Part shown: positions 1 through 6,941 of the stretch, one piece after another
How positions within the stretch are numbered: the stretch's first letter is position 1
How the letters are laid out: each line of letters opens with the position of its first letter
Assembly (NCBI GenBank): GCA_052035735.1
Contig: JBPOHI010000016.1
Coordinates: 43,878 to 107,877, forward strand
Reading direction: 5' to 3'
Source of the DNA: JAGPDF01 sp052035735
GTDB lineage: Bacteria > Acidobacteriota > Thermoanaerobaculia > Multivoradales > JAGPDF01
DNA length: 64,000 nucleotides
Notes under the pieces: generated by a model
Databases searched by the model: none
Seen by the model: the letters and a program-made list of their open reading frames with translations, nothing else
What the model was told of the DNA's origin: nothing
Made by a program: the position numbers and the translations under genes

Positions 1-937
1 TCGAAGTGTGCAGGTCGGCGCCTTGCTTGATCTGCACCAGGCGCGAGATGACGTCGGTCGGCGCCACCACCCAGGCGATACGCAGGCCCGGCGCGAGCGT
101 CTTCGACAGACTCGACAGATAGATCACTCCGCCGCGGAATCGCCCGCCCGCCGCCGCCTTGCCCGAGCGCTCGCCGTGATATTCCGAGTCGATTTCGACC
201 AGCGGCGGCAGATGCTCGCCCTCGTAGCGCAGCTGCCCGTAGGGGTCGTCCTCGAGAATCGGAACGCCGTAGTGGCTGGCGAGCTCGACGACGCGGTTGC
301 GCCGCGCCTCGGTCAGCGTCGTCCCGGCGGGGTTGTGGAAGTTCGGCAGCACGTAGAGGAACTTCGGACCCGAACGCAGCTCCTCCTCGAGCCGGTCGAC
401 GCGCAGCCCCTCGTCGTCGAGCGGCACGGTGAGATAGCGCGCCTCGTAGGAGTTGAAGGCCTGCAGGGCGCCGAGGTAGGTCGGCGCCTCGACCAGCAGC
501 CGGTCGCCGGCGTTGATCAGCAGCTTGCCGATGAGGTCCAGGGCCTGCTGCGATCCCGAAGTGATGAGGACGTTCGCCGGAGTCACGCGGATGCCGTAGC
601 GCTCCATGTGCCGGACCAGCATTTCGCGCAGCGGGAGGTAACCTTCGGTCGCCGAATACTGCAGGGCGAGCGTGCCCTGCTCGGCGAGGACCTTGCGACA
701 GGCCGCCGCCACCTCGGTGACCGGGAAGACCTGCGGCGCCGGCATGCCGCCGGCGAACGAGATGACCTCCGGGTCCTGCGTGTACTTGAGCAGCTCGCGG
801 ATGATCGAGCTGGTCAACCCCTCGGTGCGCAGCGCGAAGCGGTCGCTCCAGGGAGTATCGACGTAGCCGTTGCCGGAGGCCGGCGAAGCGAGCGCCGTGG
901 TCTCCGCGGCGAGCTCGATGGTCGAGGCGATGGGCAT
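1..937 (-). CDS. PLP-dependent aminotransferase, class I/II (2-aminoadipate aminotransferase/MocR-like), partial
   Basis: A fold-type I aminotransferase whose C-terminus lies outside the window; about 312 residues are visible. The reading MPIASTIELAAETTALASP is followed by a typical body with FAGGMPAPQVFP near residue 55, an LITSGSQQALDLI cofactor-binding stretch, a YVLPNFHNPAGTT motif and SSLSKTLAPGLRIAW, whose lysine (about K279) should bind PLP. This subgroup (LysN, ARO8-like, the catalytic domain of MocR regulators) transaminates 2-aminoadipate, aromatic or branched-chain amino acids; the substrate cannot be read from sequence. It has no GntR DNA-binding domain at its N-terminus. Its ATG shares one base with the TGA of the preceding CoA-transferase gene (TGATG), so it is the last visible member of a three-gene operon. 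Confidence 0.88.
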   Translation of the reverse strand, partial: MPIASTIELAAETTALASPASGNGYVDTPWSDRFALRTEGLTSSIIRELLKYTQDPEVISFAGGMPAPQVFPVTEVAAACRKVLAEQGTLALQYSATEGYLPLREMLVRHMERYGIRVTPANVLITSGSQQALDLIGKLLINAGDRLLVEAPTYLGALQAFNSYEARYLTVPLDDEGLRVDRLEEELRSGPKFLYVLPNFHNPAGTTLTEARRNRVVELASHYGVPILEDDPYGQLRYEGEHLPPLVEIDSEYHGERSGKAAAGGRFRGGVIYLSSLSKTLAPGLRIAWVVAPTDVISRLVQIKQGADLHTS

Positions 938-2235
938 CAGAGTAGCCTCCTGTTGCGGGCAGCCTGCCGCAACTCTTCGCGGAAGTCGGGATGGGCGATG
1001 GCGATGAGCTCCTGCGCGCGTTCGCGCAGACTCTTGCCGTAGAGACTGGCGATGCCGAACTCGGTCGCGACATAGTGCACGTCGGCTCGCGAGGTGACCA
1101 CGCCGGCGCCCTCGGAGAGTACGTCGACGATGCGCGAGACGGTGCCCTTTTGCGCCGTCGCCGGCAGCGCGATGATCGGCTTGCCGCCCTTCGACCGGGC
1201 GGCGCCGCGCACGAAGTCGACCTGCCCGCCGAACCCGGAGTAGATCCGCTTGCCGATCGAGTCCGAAGAGACCTGACCGGTGAGATCGACGGCGATCGCC
1301 GAGTTGATCGCCACCATTTTGTCGTTCCTGGCGATGATCGTCGGATCGTTCACATAGTCGCTGGGATGGAACTCGACGAACGGGTTGTTGTGCAGGAAGT
1401 CGAAGCTCTTCTTCGTGCCGAGCAGGAACGAGGCGATGATTTTCCCGCGATGCAGCGTCTTGGCTTCGTTGGTGACCACGCCCATCTCGAACAGATCGAT
1501 CAATCCGTCGGAGAACATCTCGGTGTGAATGCCGAGATTGCGCTTCTGGGTCAGGAAGAGCAAGACGGCATCGGGGATTTCGCCGATTCCCATCTGCAGG
1601 GTAGCGCCGTCTTCGATGAGCTCGGCGATATGCGAACCGATTGCCCGCGAAGTCTCGCTGGGGCTGCCCGGCACCGGCAGCTCGACGGGCAGGCGGTCGA
1701 TCTCCACCACCCGCGACAGCTTCGAGACGTGGATGAAGCTGTCTCCGAGCGAACGCGGCATCTGGCGGTTGACCAGCGCGATGACGGTCTTGGCCCGCTC
1801 CGCTGCGGCCTTGGTGCACTCGACGCCGACGCCGTACGAGCAGAAGCCGTGCTCGTCGGGCGGCGAGACGTGAATCAGCGCGACATCGACCTTCTGCAGC
1901 CCGGAGTAGATGAGTCGCGGGATCTCGGACAGGAAGACCGGAACGTAGTCCGCGCGGCCTTCCGCGACCGCCTCACGCACGTTGGCGCCGGTGAAGACAG
2001 CGCGGTGCCGGAAAGAGCGCGCGTGCTCCGGAGCGGCGTATTCCGCCTTGCCGAGGACCATCAGGTGGGTGACTTCGACGCCTTCGAGCTCGGCCGCCCG
2101 GGCCGTCATGGCGTGCGTCAGCTCGAGGGGAGAGTTGCAGCCGGCATGCACCCAGACATGGTCTCCCGAACGTATGACCTGCACCGCCTCGTCGGCGGTC
2201 ATGACCTTGCCGCGAAATGTCTCGTTCCACTGCAT
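937..2235 (-). CDS. acetyl-CoA hydrolase/transferase family protein, 4-hydroxybutyrate CoA-transferase type
   Basis: A 432-residue CoA-transferase of the AbfT/Cat type, which moves CoA from acetyl-CoA or butyryl-CoA to a short carboxylic acid. Visible marks are DHVWVHAGCNSPLELTHAM near the N-terminus, MGIGEIPDAVL, GIHTEMFSDGLIDLFE (the HTEM glutamate is the likely acyl-carrying residue) and the C-terminal IALPATAQKGTVSRIV and VHYVATEFGIASLYGKS stretches. Length equals the family norm. I chose the ATG at 2235 because GGAAGGAAAA lies just upstream and the protein then begins MQWNETF; a longer reading only adds low-complexity sequence. The gene starts two bases after the stop of the alanine-dehydrogenase-like gene. 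The nearby kinase and dehydrogenase pair suggests a 4-hydroxy acid as substrate (inference). Confidence 0.9.
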   Translation of the reverse strand: MQWNETFRGKVMTADEAVQVIRSGDHVWVHAGCNSPLELTHAMTARAAELEGVEVTHLMVLGKAEYAAPEHARSFRHRAVFTGANVREAVAEGRADYVPVFLSEIPRLIYSGLQKVDVALIHVSPPDEHGFCSYGVGVECTKAAAERAKTVIALVNRQMPRSLGDSFIHVSKLSRVVEIDRLPVELPVPGSPSETSRAIGSHIAELIEDGATLQMGIGEIPDAVLLFLTQKRNLGIHTEMFSDGLIDLFEMGVVTNEAKTLHRGKIIASFLLGTKKSFDFLHNNPFVEFHPSDYVNDPTIIARNDKMVAINSAIAVDLTGQVSSDSIGKRIYSGFGGQVDFVRGAARSKGGKPIIALPATAQKGTVSRIVDVLSEGAGVVTSRADVHYVATEFGIASLYGKSLRERAQELIAIAHPDFREELRQAARNRRLL

Positions 2236-2237
2236 GA

Positions 2238-3395
2238 TCAGTTTTCCTTCCTGCCGGCGTTGCCCACCGCGGGAGCCCAGGGTGGGCCCGGAGTCAAAGC
2301 CAGCCCGTGCACGCGCGCGAGCGAAGCGTGCGCACAAGCCCCGCGATGGAGATAGACGCCGCGCGCCAGACGCGGATGTTCGAGCGCCGCGGACTCGATG
2401 CCGTCGCGCGCGACGGCCGAGATGTAAGGCAATTGAACGCTGGTCAGAGCGAGCGTCGCCGAACGGGCCGCCACCGAGGGCAGGTTCGGCACGCAGAAGT
2501 GCACGATCCCGTCCACCGTGTAGGTCGGATCGGGGAACGACGTCGGACGCGAGGTCTCACAACAGCCGCCCATGTCGATCGACAGATCCAGGATGACGCT
2601 CTGCTGCCGCATCAGGCCCAGCATCTCGCGGCGCACGAGCAGCGGAGCGCGTTGCCCATGCACGGCCGCCGCGCAGAGCAGCACGTCGGCAAACGCCACC
2701 GCCTTCTCGATGTTGGGGGGCGTCGCGAGCATCGTGGTGAGGCCCGGTCCGAGAATCTCGCGGGCGTGACGCAGCGGTTCGATCGAGACGTCGAGCATGG
2801 AGACCTGCGCCCCCAGGCCGATCGCGGCCCGTGCCGCGCTGGTTCCCAGGACACCTCCTCCCAGCACGACGAAGTGCGCCGGCGGGACGCCAGGCGCGCC
2901 GCCCAGCAGGATGCCGCGCCCGCCCTGGCCGCGGCCGGTGTTGAGCAGCGCTCCGGCGCCGAACACCACCGCCAGGCCGCCGGCGATCTCCGACATCGAG
3001 GTCAGGATGGGGGCATTCCCTTTGGAATCCTCGATCGCTTCGAGGCCTACCGCCGTCACGCCGCTCGCCAGCAGCTGGGCGATCTCCTCGGGATGCGCCG
3101 CCGGCAGCCCCCAGAAGGCGAACACCGTCTGGCCCGCCGGCAGAAGCCGGTACTCCTCGGTGCGCGGCGGGTGAACGCAGGTCAGGATCTCCGGCCGCAG
3201 AAGGATCTCCATCCGGTCGAACACGATGCGGGCCCCGGCGGCCTCGTAGAGGCTGTCGGCATGGCCGGCCTCGAGACCGGCTCCGCTCTCGACGAAGAGG
3301 TCGTGGCCCTCCTGCACCAGGGTCCGCACTGCCGACGGCGTGAGCGCAACGCGCCGCTCGTGCGCATGGGTCTCCTTGGGAACTCCGATCCTCAT
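2238..3395 (-). CDS. alanine dehydrogenase/PNT family protein with altered substrate site
   Basis: A 385-residue member of the alanine dehydrogenase/transhydrogenase family. It opens with MRIGVPKETHAHERRVALTP and carries the family NAD-domain marks QGGRGILLGGAPGVPPAHFVVLGGG (glycine-rich loop near residues 160-185), LDLSIDMGGCCETS and DGIVHFCVPNLPSVAARSAT. In true alanine dehydrogenases a lysine in a KVKEP motif and a histidine in an FTxLHLA motif hold the substrate. Here the corresponding segments read TCVHPPRTEEY and VFAFWGLPAA, so both residues seem replaced. The NAD-binding half is intact, so it is probably an oxidoreductase of another substrate; saccharopine-dehydrogenase-like roles are possible. 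The start has a good GAAAGGAG site. It is the first gene of the operon with the CoA-transferase. Confidence 0.82.
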   Translation of the reverse strand: MRIGVPKETHAHERRVALTPSAVRTLVQEGHDLFVESGAGLEAGHADSLYEAAGARIVFDRMEILLRPEILTCVHPPRTEEYRLLPAGQTVFAFWGLPAAHPEEIAQLLASGVTAVGLEAIEDSKGNAPILTSMSEIAGGLAVVFGAGALLNTGRGQGGRGILLGGAPGVPPAHFVVLGGGVLGTSAARAAIGLGAQVSMLDVSIEPLRHAREILGPGLTTMLATPPNIEKAVAFADVLLCAAAVHGQRAPLLVRREMLGLMRQQSVILDLSIDMGGCCETSRPTSFPDPTYTVDGIVHFCVPNLPSVAARSATLALTSVQLPYISAVARDGIESAALEHPRLARGVYLHRGACAHASLARVHGLALTPGPPWAPAVGNAGRKEN

Positions 3396-3542
3396 CGCCG
3401 GTCTCCTTTCGAACCCTTCCTCCGACACGGAAAAGATACCTCTGCCGCAGGGTCCCTCCACCATCCGGCGGGGTGGCGACAGCCCACGCAAGGGCGCGCC
3501 GGGAGAGCCGCCTCCGGCCAATTGCGCCATACTTCCCGGATC

Positions 3543-4790
3543 ATGGACTTCGCCCTGTCGCCGCGCGCCGCCCACCTGCTCGAGCGCCTGCGCGCCTTTC
3601 TGGCGAGCGCGGTGGCGCCGCACGAGGAGGCGATTCTCGCCGCCCGCGCCAGGCACTGCGCCGGGCCGTACTGGCGGACCTGGCAGGATTCGCCGATCGT
3701 CGCCAGCCTGCAGCAGCGGGCTCGCGCCGCCGGGTTGTGGAACCTCTTCCTCGCCGATTCCGAGCTCGGCGCTGGCCTGACGAATCTCGACTACGCACCG
3801 CTCGCCGAGGCGATGGGTTGGAGCGCTCTCGCCCCCGAGATCTTCAACTGCAACGCTCCCGACAGCGGCAACATGGAGGTCCTGCTTCATCACGGCACCG
3901 CGGCGCAACAGGAGCGCTGGCTGAAGCCGCTCCTCGTCGGCGAGATCCGCTCCGCCTTCTGCATGAGCGAACCCGGTGTCGCGTCGAGCGACCCGACGAA
4001 CCTTGCCGCGACGCTCACCGTGGACGGCGACGGGCTCGTGCTCGACGGGCGTAAATGGTGGGCCACCGGACTCGGTCATCCGCTATGCAGAGTCGGCCTG
4101 TTCGTCGGCGTCTCGGACCCAGCCGCGGAGCGGCACCGGCGCCATTCGCTGGCGCTGGTGCCCCTGGACACGCCCGGCGTGGAGATCGTCCGCATGTTGC
4201 CCTGCTTCGGCGACTACGATCCGCCAGCGGGGCACGGTGAGGTCCACTTCGACCGCGTGCGCGTGCCGCGCCACCATCTCGTCGGCGAGCCCGGCCAGGG
4301 CTTCGCGATCGCCCAGGGGCGCCTCGGGCCCGGCCGGGTGCACCATTGCATGCGCGCCATCGGCGCCGCCGAGCGGGCGCTCTCCCTCATGGTGCGACGC
4401 AGCCGCGAACGCTCGGCGTTCGGCAGGCCGCTGGCGGATCTCGGGGGCAACCGGGAGCGCATCGGCGATCTGCGCATCGCCATCGACGGCGCCCGCCTGC
4501 AGGTGCTGCACGCCGCCTGGAAGCTCGACCAGGCGGGCTCCCGAGGCGCGCGCGGCGAGATCTCGGCGATCAAGGTCGTCGTCCCTGCCGTGCTGCAGCG
4601 GGTGGCCGACGAAGCGATCCAGATCTTCGGCGGCGCCGGCCTGACGAACGACCTGCCGCTCACCGCCTGTTTCGCCATGGCGCGCGCCCTGCGCATCGCC
4701 GACGGCCCGGACGCTGTACACCGCGACCTGATCGCCAAGCTCGAGCTGCAGAAGTACGAGCCGCCCGCCGCCGGCCGCGCGAAGGCCTGA
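3543..4790 (+). CDS. acyl-CoA dehydrogenase, ACAD10/11-like
   Basis: A 415-residue flavin acyl-CoA dehydrogenase. It begins MDFALSPRAAHLLERLRAFL and shows the middle-domain FAD/substrate motif SAFCMSEPGVASSDPTNLAA, KWWATGLGHP, a VHHCMRAIGAAERAL helix and the C-terminal FGGAGLTNDLPL motif that binds FAD at the dimer interface. This arrangement is typical of the ACAD10/11 and CaiA-like branch. The APH-type kinase gene follows 11 bp downstream. In animals the kinase and dehydrogenase are one fused protein, and in Pseudomonas levulinate catabolism they are separate subunits converting 4-hydroxyacyl-CoA through a phosphorylated intermediate. That precedent suggests the role here; it is not proven by sequence. 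Confidence 0.92.
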   Translation: MDFALSPRAAHLLERLRAFLASAVAPHEEAILAARARHCAGPYWRTWQDSPIVASLQQRARAAGLWNLFLADSELGAGLTNLDYAPLAEAMGWSALAPEIFNCNAPDSGNMEVLLHHGTAAQQERWLKPLLVGEIRSAFCMSEPGVASSDPTNLAATLTVDGDGLVLDGRKWWATGLGHPLCRVGLFVGVSDPAAERHRRHSLALVPLDTPGVEIVRMLPCFGDYDPPAGHGEVHFDRVRVPRHHLVGEPGQGFAIAQGRLGPGRVHHCMRAIGAAERALSLMVRRSRERSAFGRPLADLGGNRERIGDLRIAIDGARLQVLHAAWKLDQAGSRGARGEISAIKVVVPAVLQRVADEAIQIFGGAGLTNDLPLTACFAMARALRIADGPDAVHRDLIAKLELQKYEPPAAGRAKA

Positions 4791-4801
4791 GCGCGCTGCG
4801 C

Positions 4802-5887
4802 ATGGCCCCGGGCGGACCTCCCGGCGCGCGCTTCGACGGCGATCTCGGTCCCGCGGAGGCGGCGCGCGTCGACGCCTGGCTGCAGAGCCGGATACCCCAG
4901 CTCGTCGGAAGTCCGCTCCCTGCCATCACCCGCTACGCCGGTGGGGTTTCGAACTGGACCTACCGGCTGCGCTACCCGGCGCTCGATCTCGTGCTCCGCC
5001 GGCCGCCCGCGGGCACGAAACCGCGCTCCGGCCACGACATGGCGCGCGAGTCGCAGATCCTCAACCGCCTGGCGCCGCACTTTCCGCTGGTGCCCGAGGC
5101 GCTCGCCTACTGCGCCGACCCCGCCGTCCTGGGCGGCGATTTCTACGTCATGCGGCGGCTCGACGGCATCATCCTGCGCCGGGAAGCGCCGCCCGGGGTG
5201 CGCTTGGCGCCGGAGAGCGCTCGCCGGCTCTGCCTGAATCTGATCGACGCCCTCGTCGCGCTGCATCGCATCGATCCGCAGGCCGCTGGGCTCGGCGAGC
5301 TCGGTCGCGGCGGTGGCTATGCGAAGCGCCAGGTCGCTGGCTGGACCGACCGCTACCGCAAGGCCCGCACCGGCAACGTCCCGCGCGCCGAGGCGCTGAT
5401 CGCCTGGCTGCAGGCGAACGCTCCGGCGGACGTCGCGAGCTGCGTCATTCACAACGACTTCCGCTTCGACAACGTCGTCCTCGACCCGAAGGAGCCGACG
5501 CGGATCGTCGGCGTGCTCGACTGGGAAATGGCCACCGTGGGCGACCCGTTGATGGATCTCGGCGGCGCCCTCGCCTACTGGGTCGAGGCCGGCGACGATC
5601 CGATCTTTCGCGCACTGCGGCGACAGCCGACGCACCTGCCTGGAATGCTCACCCGGCGCGAGGTCGTGACGACCTATTGCCGCAAAGCCGGGCTCGCGGA
5701 GATCAGTTCGGCCGACTGGACGTTCTACGAAGTCTTCGGGCTCTTTCGCCTCGCCGCGATCGCGCAGCAGATCTACCTGCGCTACCACCGCAAGGAGAGC
5801 CGCAATCCAGCTTTCAAGCACTTCTGGCTCTATGTTCACTACCTCGTCTGGCGCTGCAACCGGATCCTCCGCCGGAGCGGCGCGTGA
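4802..5887 (+). CDS. APH-type phosphotransferase (ACAD10/11 kinase domain homologue)
   Basis: A 361-residue kinase-fold protein of the aminoglycoside phosphotransferase family, branch found at the N-terminus of ACAD10/11. Catalytic-loop motif HNDFRFDNVVLD is at about residues 217-228 (H217, D219, N224) and the metal-binding GVLDWEMATVGDPLMDLG motif follows with D240. A glycine-containing nucleotide loop AGGVSNWTYRL and an LVLRRPP lysine-region equivalent sit near the N-terminus. The likely role is ATP-dependent phosphorylation of a hydroxyacyl-CoA for elimination by the dehydrogenase encoded just upstream, as described for LvaA-type kinases. Small-molecule antibiotic modification is less likely given the pairing. 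The stop overlaps the GTG of the next gene (GTGA). Confidence 0.9.
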   Translation: MAPGGPPGARFDGDLGPAEAARVDAWLQSRIPQLVGSPLPAITRYAGGVSNWTYRLRYPALDLVLRRPPAGTKPRSGHDMARESQILNRLAPHFPLVPEALAYCADPAVLGGDFYVMRRLDGIILRREAPPGVRLAPESARRLCLNLIDALVALHRIDPQAAGLGELGRGGGYAKRQVAGWTDRYRKARTGNVPRAEALIAWLQANAPADVASCVIHNDFRFDNVVLDPKEPTRIVGVLDWEMATVGDPLMDLGGALAYWVEAGDDPIFRALRRQPTHLPGMLTRREVVTTYCRKAGLAEISSADWTFYEVFGLFRLAAIAQQIYLRYHRKESRNPAFKHFWLYVHYLVWRCNRILRRSGA

Positions 5888-6489
5888 GCGCCTCAAGCCC
5901 GTCGCAGCGCGAGCCAACGGAACGAGTAAGCAAAGCTCCAGTACAGGAAAAACTCCTCAACCTGGCGTTGTATGAAGCCGGCTGGTTCGCCTGTGTCCTC
6001 GGCGCCGCGAGGGGCCAGGGCGGCGCGGGCGCCGCCCTGGCGGGGGGCCTGCTCCTTTTCCACCTTGCCCTCGCCAAGGACAGGGCCGGTGAAGGCAGGA
6101 TCGTGTTCCTTTGCGGCGCAGTCGGCTTCGTTCTGGACAGCGCCCAGACGCTGGCAGGCCGCCTTTCCTTCACCGGTCCTTTTTTCGCTTCGCAGGCGGA
6201 GCTCGCCCCGCTCTGGGTCGCAATGCTCTGGCTGCAGCTCGGGACGACCTTGCGATACTCGCTGTCCTGGCTGTCGCGGCGCTACGCCCTCGCGGCGGTT
6301 CTCGGCGCAGCGGGAGGCCCCGTCGCCTTCCTGGCAGGAGAGCGCCTGGGGGCGGCAACCTGGGGCGAGCCGCGCTGGCTGACGGCACTGTCGCTCGCCG
6401 TCGTTTGGGGCCTGGCGACGCCCGCTCTCGTCTTTGCCGCTGATCGGATCGGCGCCGGGCGGCCGTCCGGCTATCGCTGGCTCGGCTGA
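5884..6489 (+). CDS. DUF2878-like integral membrane protein
   Basis: A 201-residue hydrophobic protein. The likely start is the GTG at 5884, overlapping the stop of the kinase gene as GTGA, giving MSASSPSQREPTERVSKAP and then about six membrane segments, for example NLALYEAGWFACVLGAA, FLCGAVGFVLDSAQTLAG, APLWVAMLWLQLGTTLR and LTALSLAVVWGLATPALVF. The order, with a GFVLDS segment followed by PLWVAMLW, resembles the DUF2878 family of unknown function; I rate that match as likely, not certain. There is no enzyme motif. It shares the transcript of the acyl-CoA dehydrogenase and kinase genes and faces the convergent DUF1475-like gene seven bases away. Confidence 0.75.
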   Translation: MSASSPSQREPTERVSKAPVQEKLLNLALYEAGWFACVLGAARGQGGAGAALAGGLLLFHLALAKDRAGEGRIVFLCGAVGFVLDSAQTLAGRLSFTGPFFASQAELAPLWVAMLWLQLGTTLRYSLSWLSRRYALAAVLGAAGGPVAFLAGERLGAATWGEPRWLTALSLAVVWGLATPALVFAADRIGAGRPSGYRWLG

Positions 6490-6496
6490 GGCTCGC

Positions 6497-6859
6497 TCAG
6501 CCGGCCGCCGGCTCTGGACTCTGGCGATGCTCCGGCCGCAACAGCACCTGCCAGAGCGGCGCGCCGGACGGCAATCCCCACAGGCAGGCGATCACATAGA
6601 CCGACATCGCGATGTTGCCGAGGTAGAGGATGGCGAGCAGCCAGACGATGCGCCCGGCCCAGCCGTTCTCGCGATAGGCGACCCAGCAGTAGAAAGTCAG
6701 GAAGCCGAAGTAGGCGTCGGCGAGGGTGGCGCGGAACCAGGCGTCCGACCATAGATCGGCGAGCGCGGTGAAGACGCCACGTTCGAAGCTCGCGGTCACG
6801 GTGACGGCGATCATCGCAGCGAAGATGGCGTAAAACAGGACGAACAGAGCTCTTCTCAT
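6497..6859 (-). CDS. small integral membrane protein, DUF1475-like
   Basis: A 120-residue membrane protein beginning MRRALFVLFYAIFAAMIAV. It has about four hydrophobic segments, with ADAYFGFLTFYCWVAYRE in the centre and IVWLLAILYLGNIAMSVYVI and PLWQVLLRP near the end. The aromatic FGFLTFYCWVAYRE stretch is characteristic of the DUF1475 group, whose function is not known to me. I chose the ATG at 6859, which has GAGAGG six to nine bases upstream; an in-frame ATG at 6880 would add MRTRERP. The gene is monocistronic as far as can be seen and converges on the DUF2878-like gene, which is also a small membrane protein. Confidence 0.7.
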   Translation of the reverse strand: MRRALFVLFYAIFAAMIAVTVTASFERGVFTALADLWSDAWFRATLADAYFGFLTFYCWVAYRENGWAGRIVWLLAILYLGNIAMSVYVIACLWGLPSGAPLWQVLLRPEHRQSPEPAAG

Positions 6860-6941
6860 CGGCCTCTCCCGGGTCCTCACGAGAGTCTACGCGGATCTCG
6901 CGCCGGGGGATTCGACCGGGCGAACGCGCTATCGTCCGCTC

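Noticed and set aside
8..1042. Long plus-strand reading frame opposite the aminotransferase gene
   Set aside because: It is the GC-rich shadow of a protein with clear PLP motifs on the minus strand; its translation is Arg/Ala/Gly-rich with no family character.
2307..3542. N-terminal extension of the acyl-CoA dehydrogenase frame
   Set aside because: The extension runs antisense through the alanine-dehydrogenase-like gene and has no domain; the family N-terminus begins at 3543.
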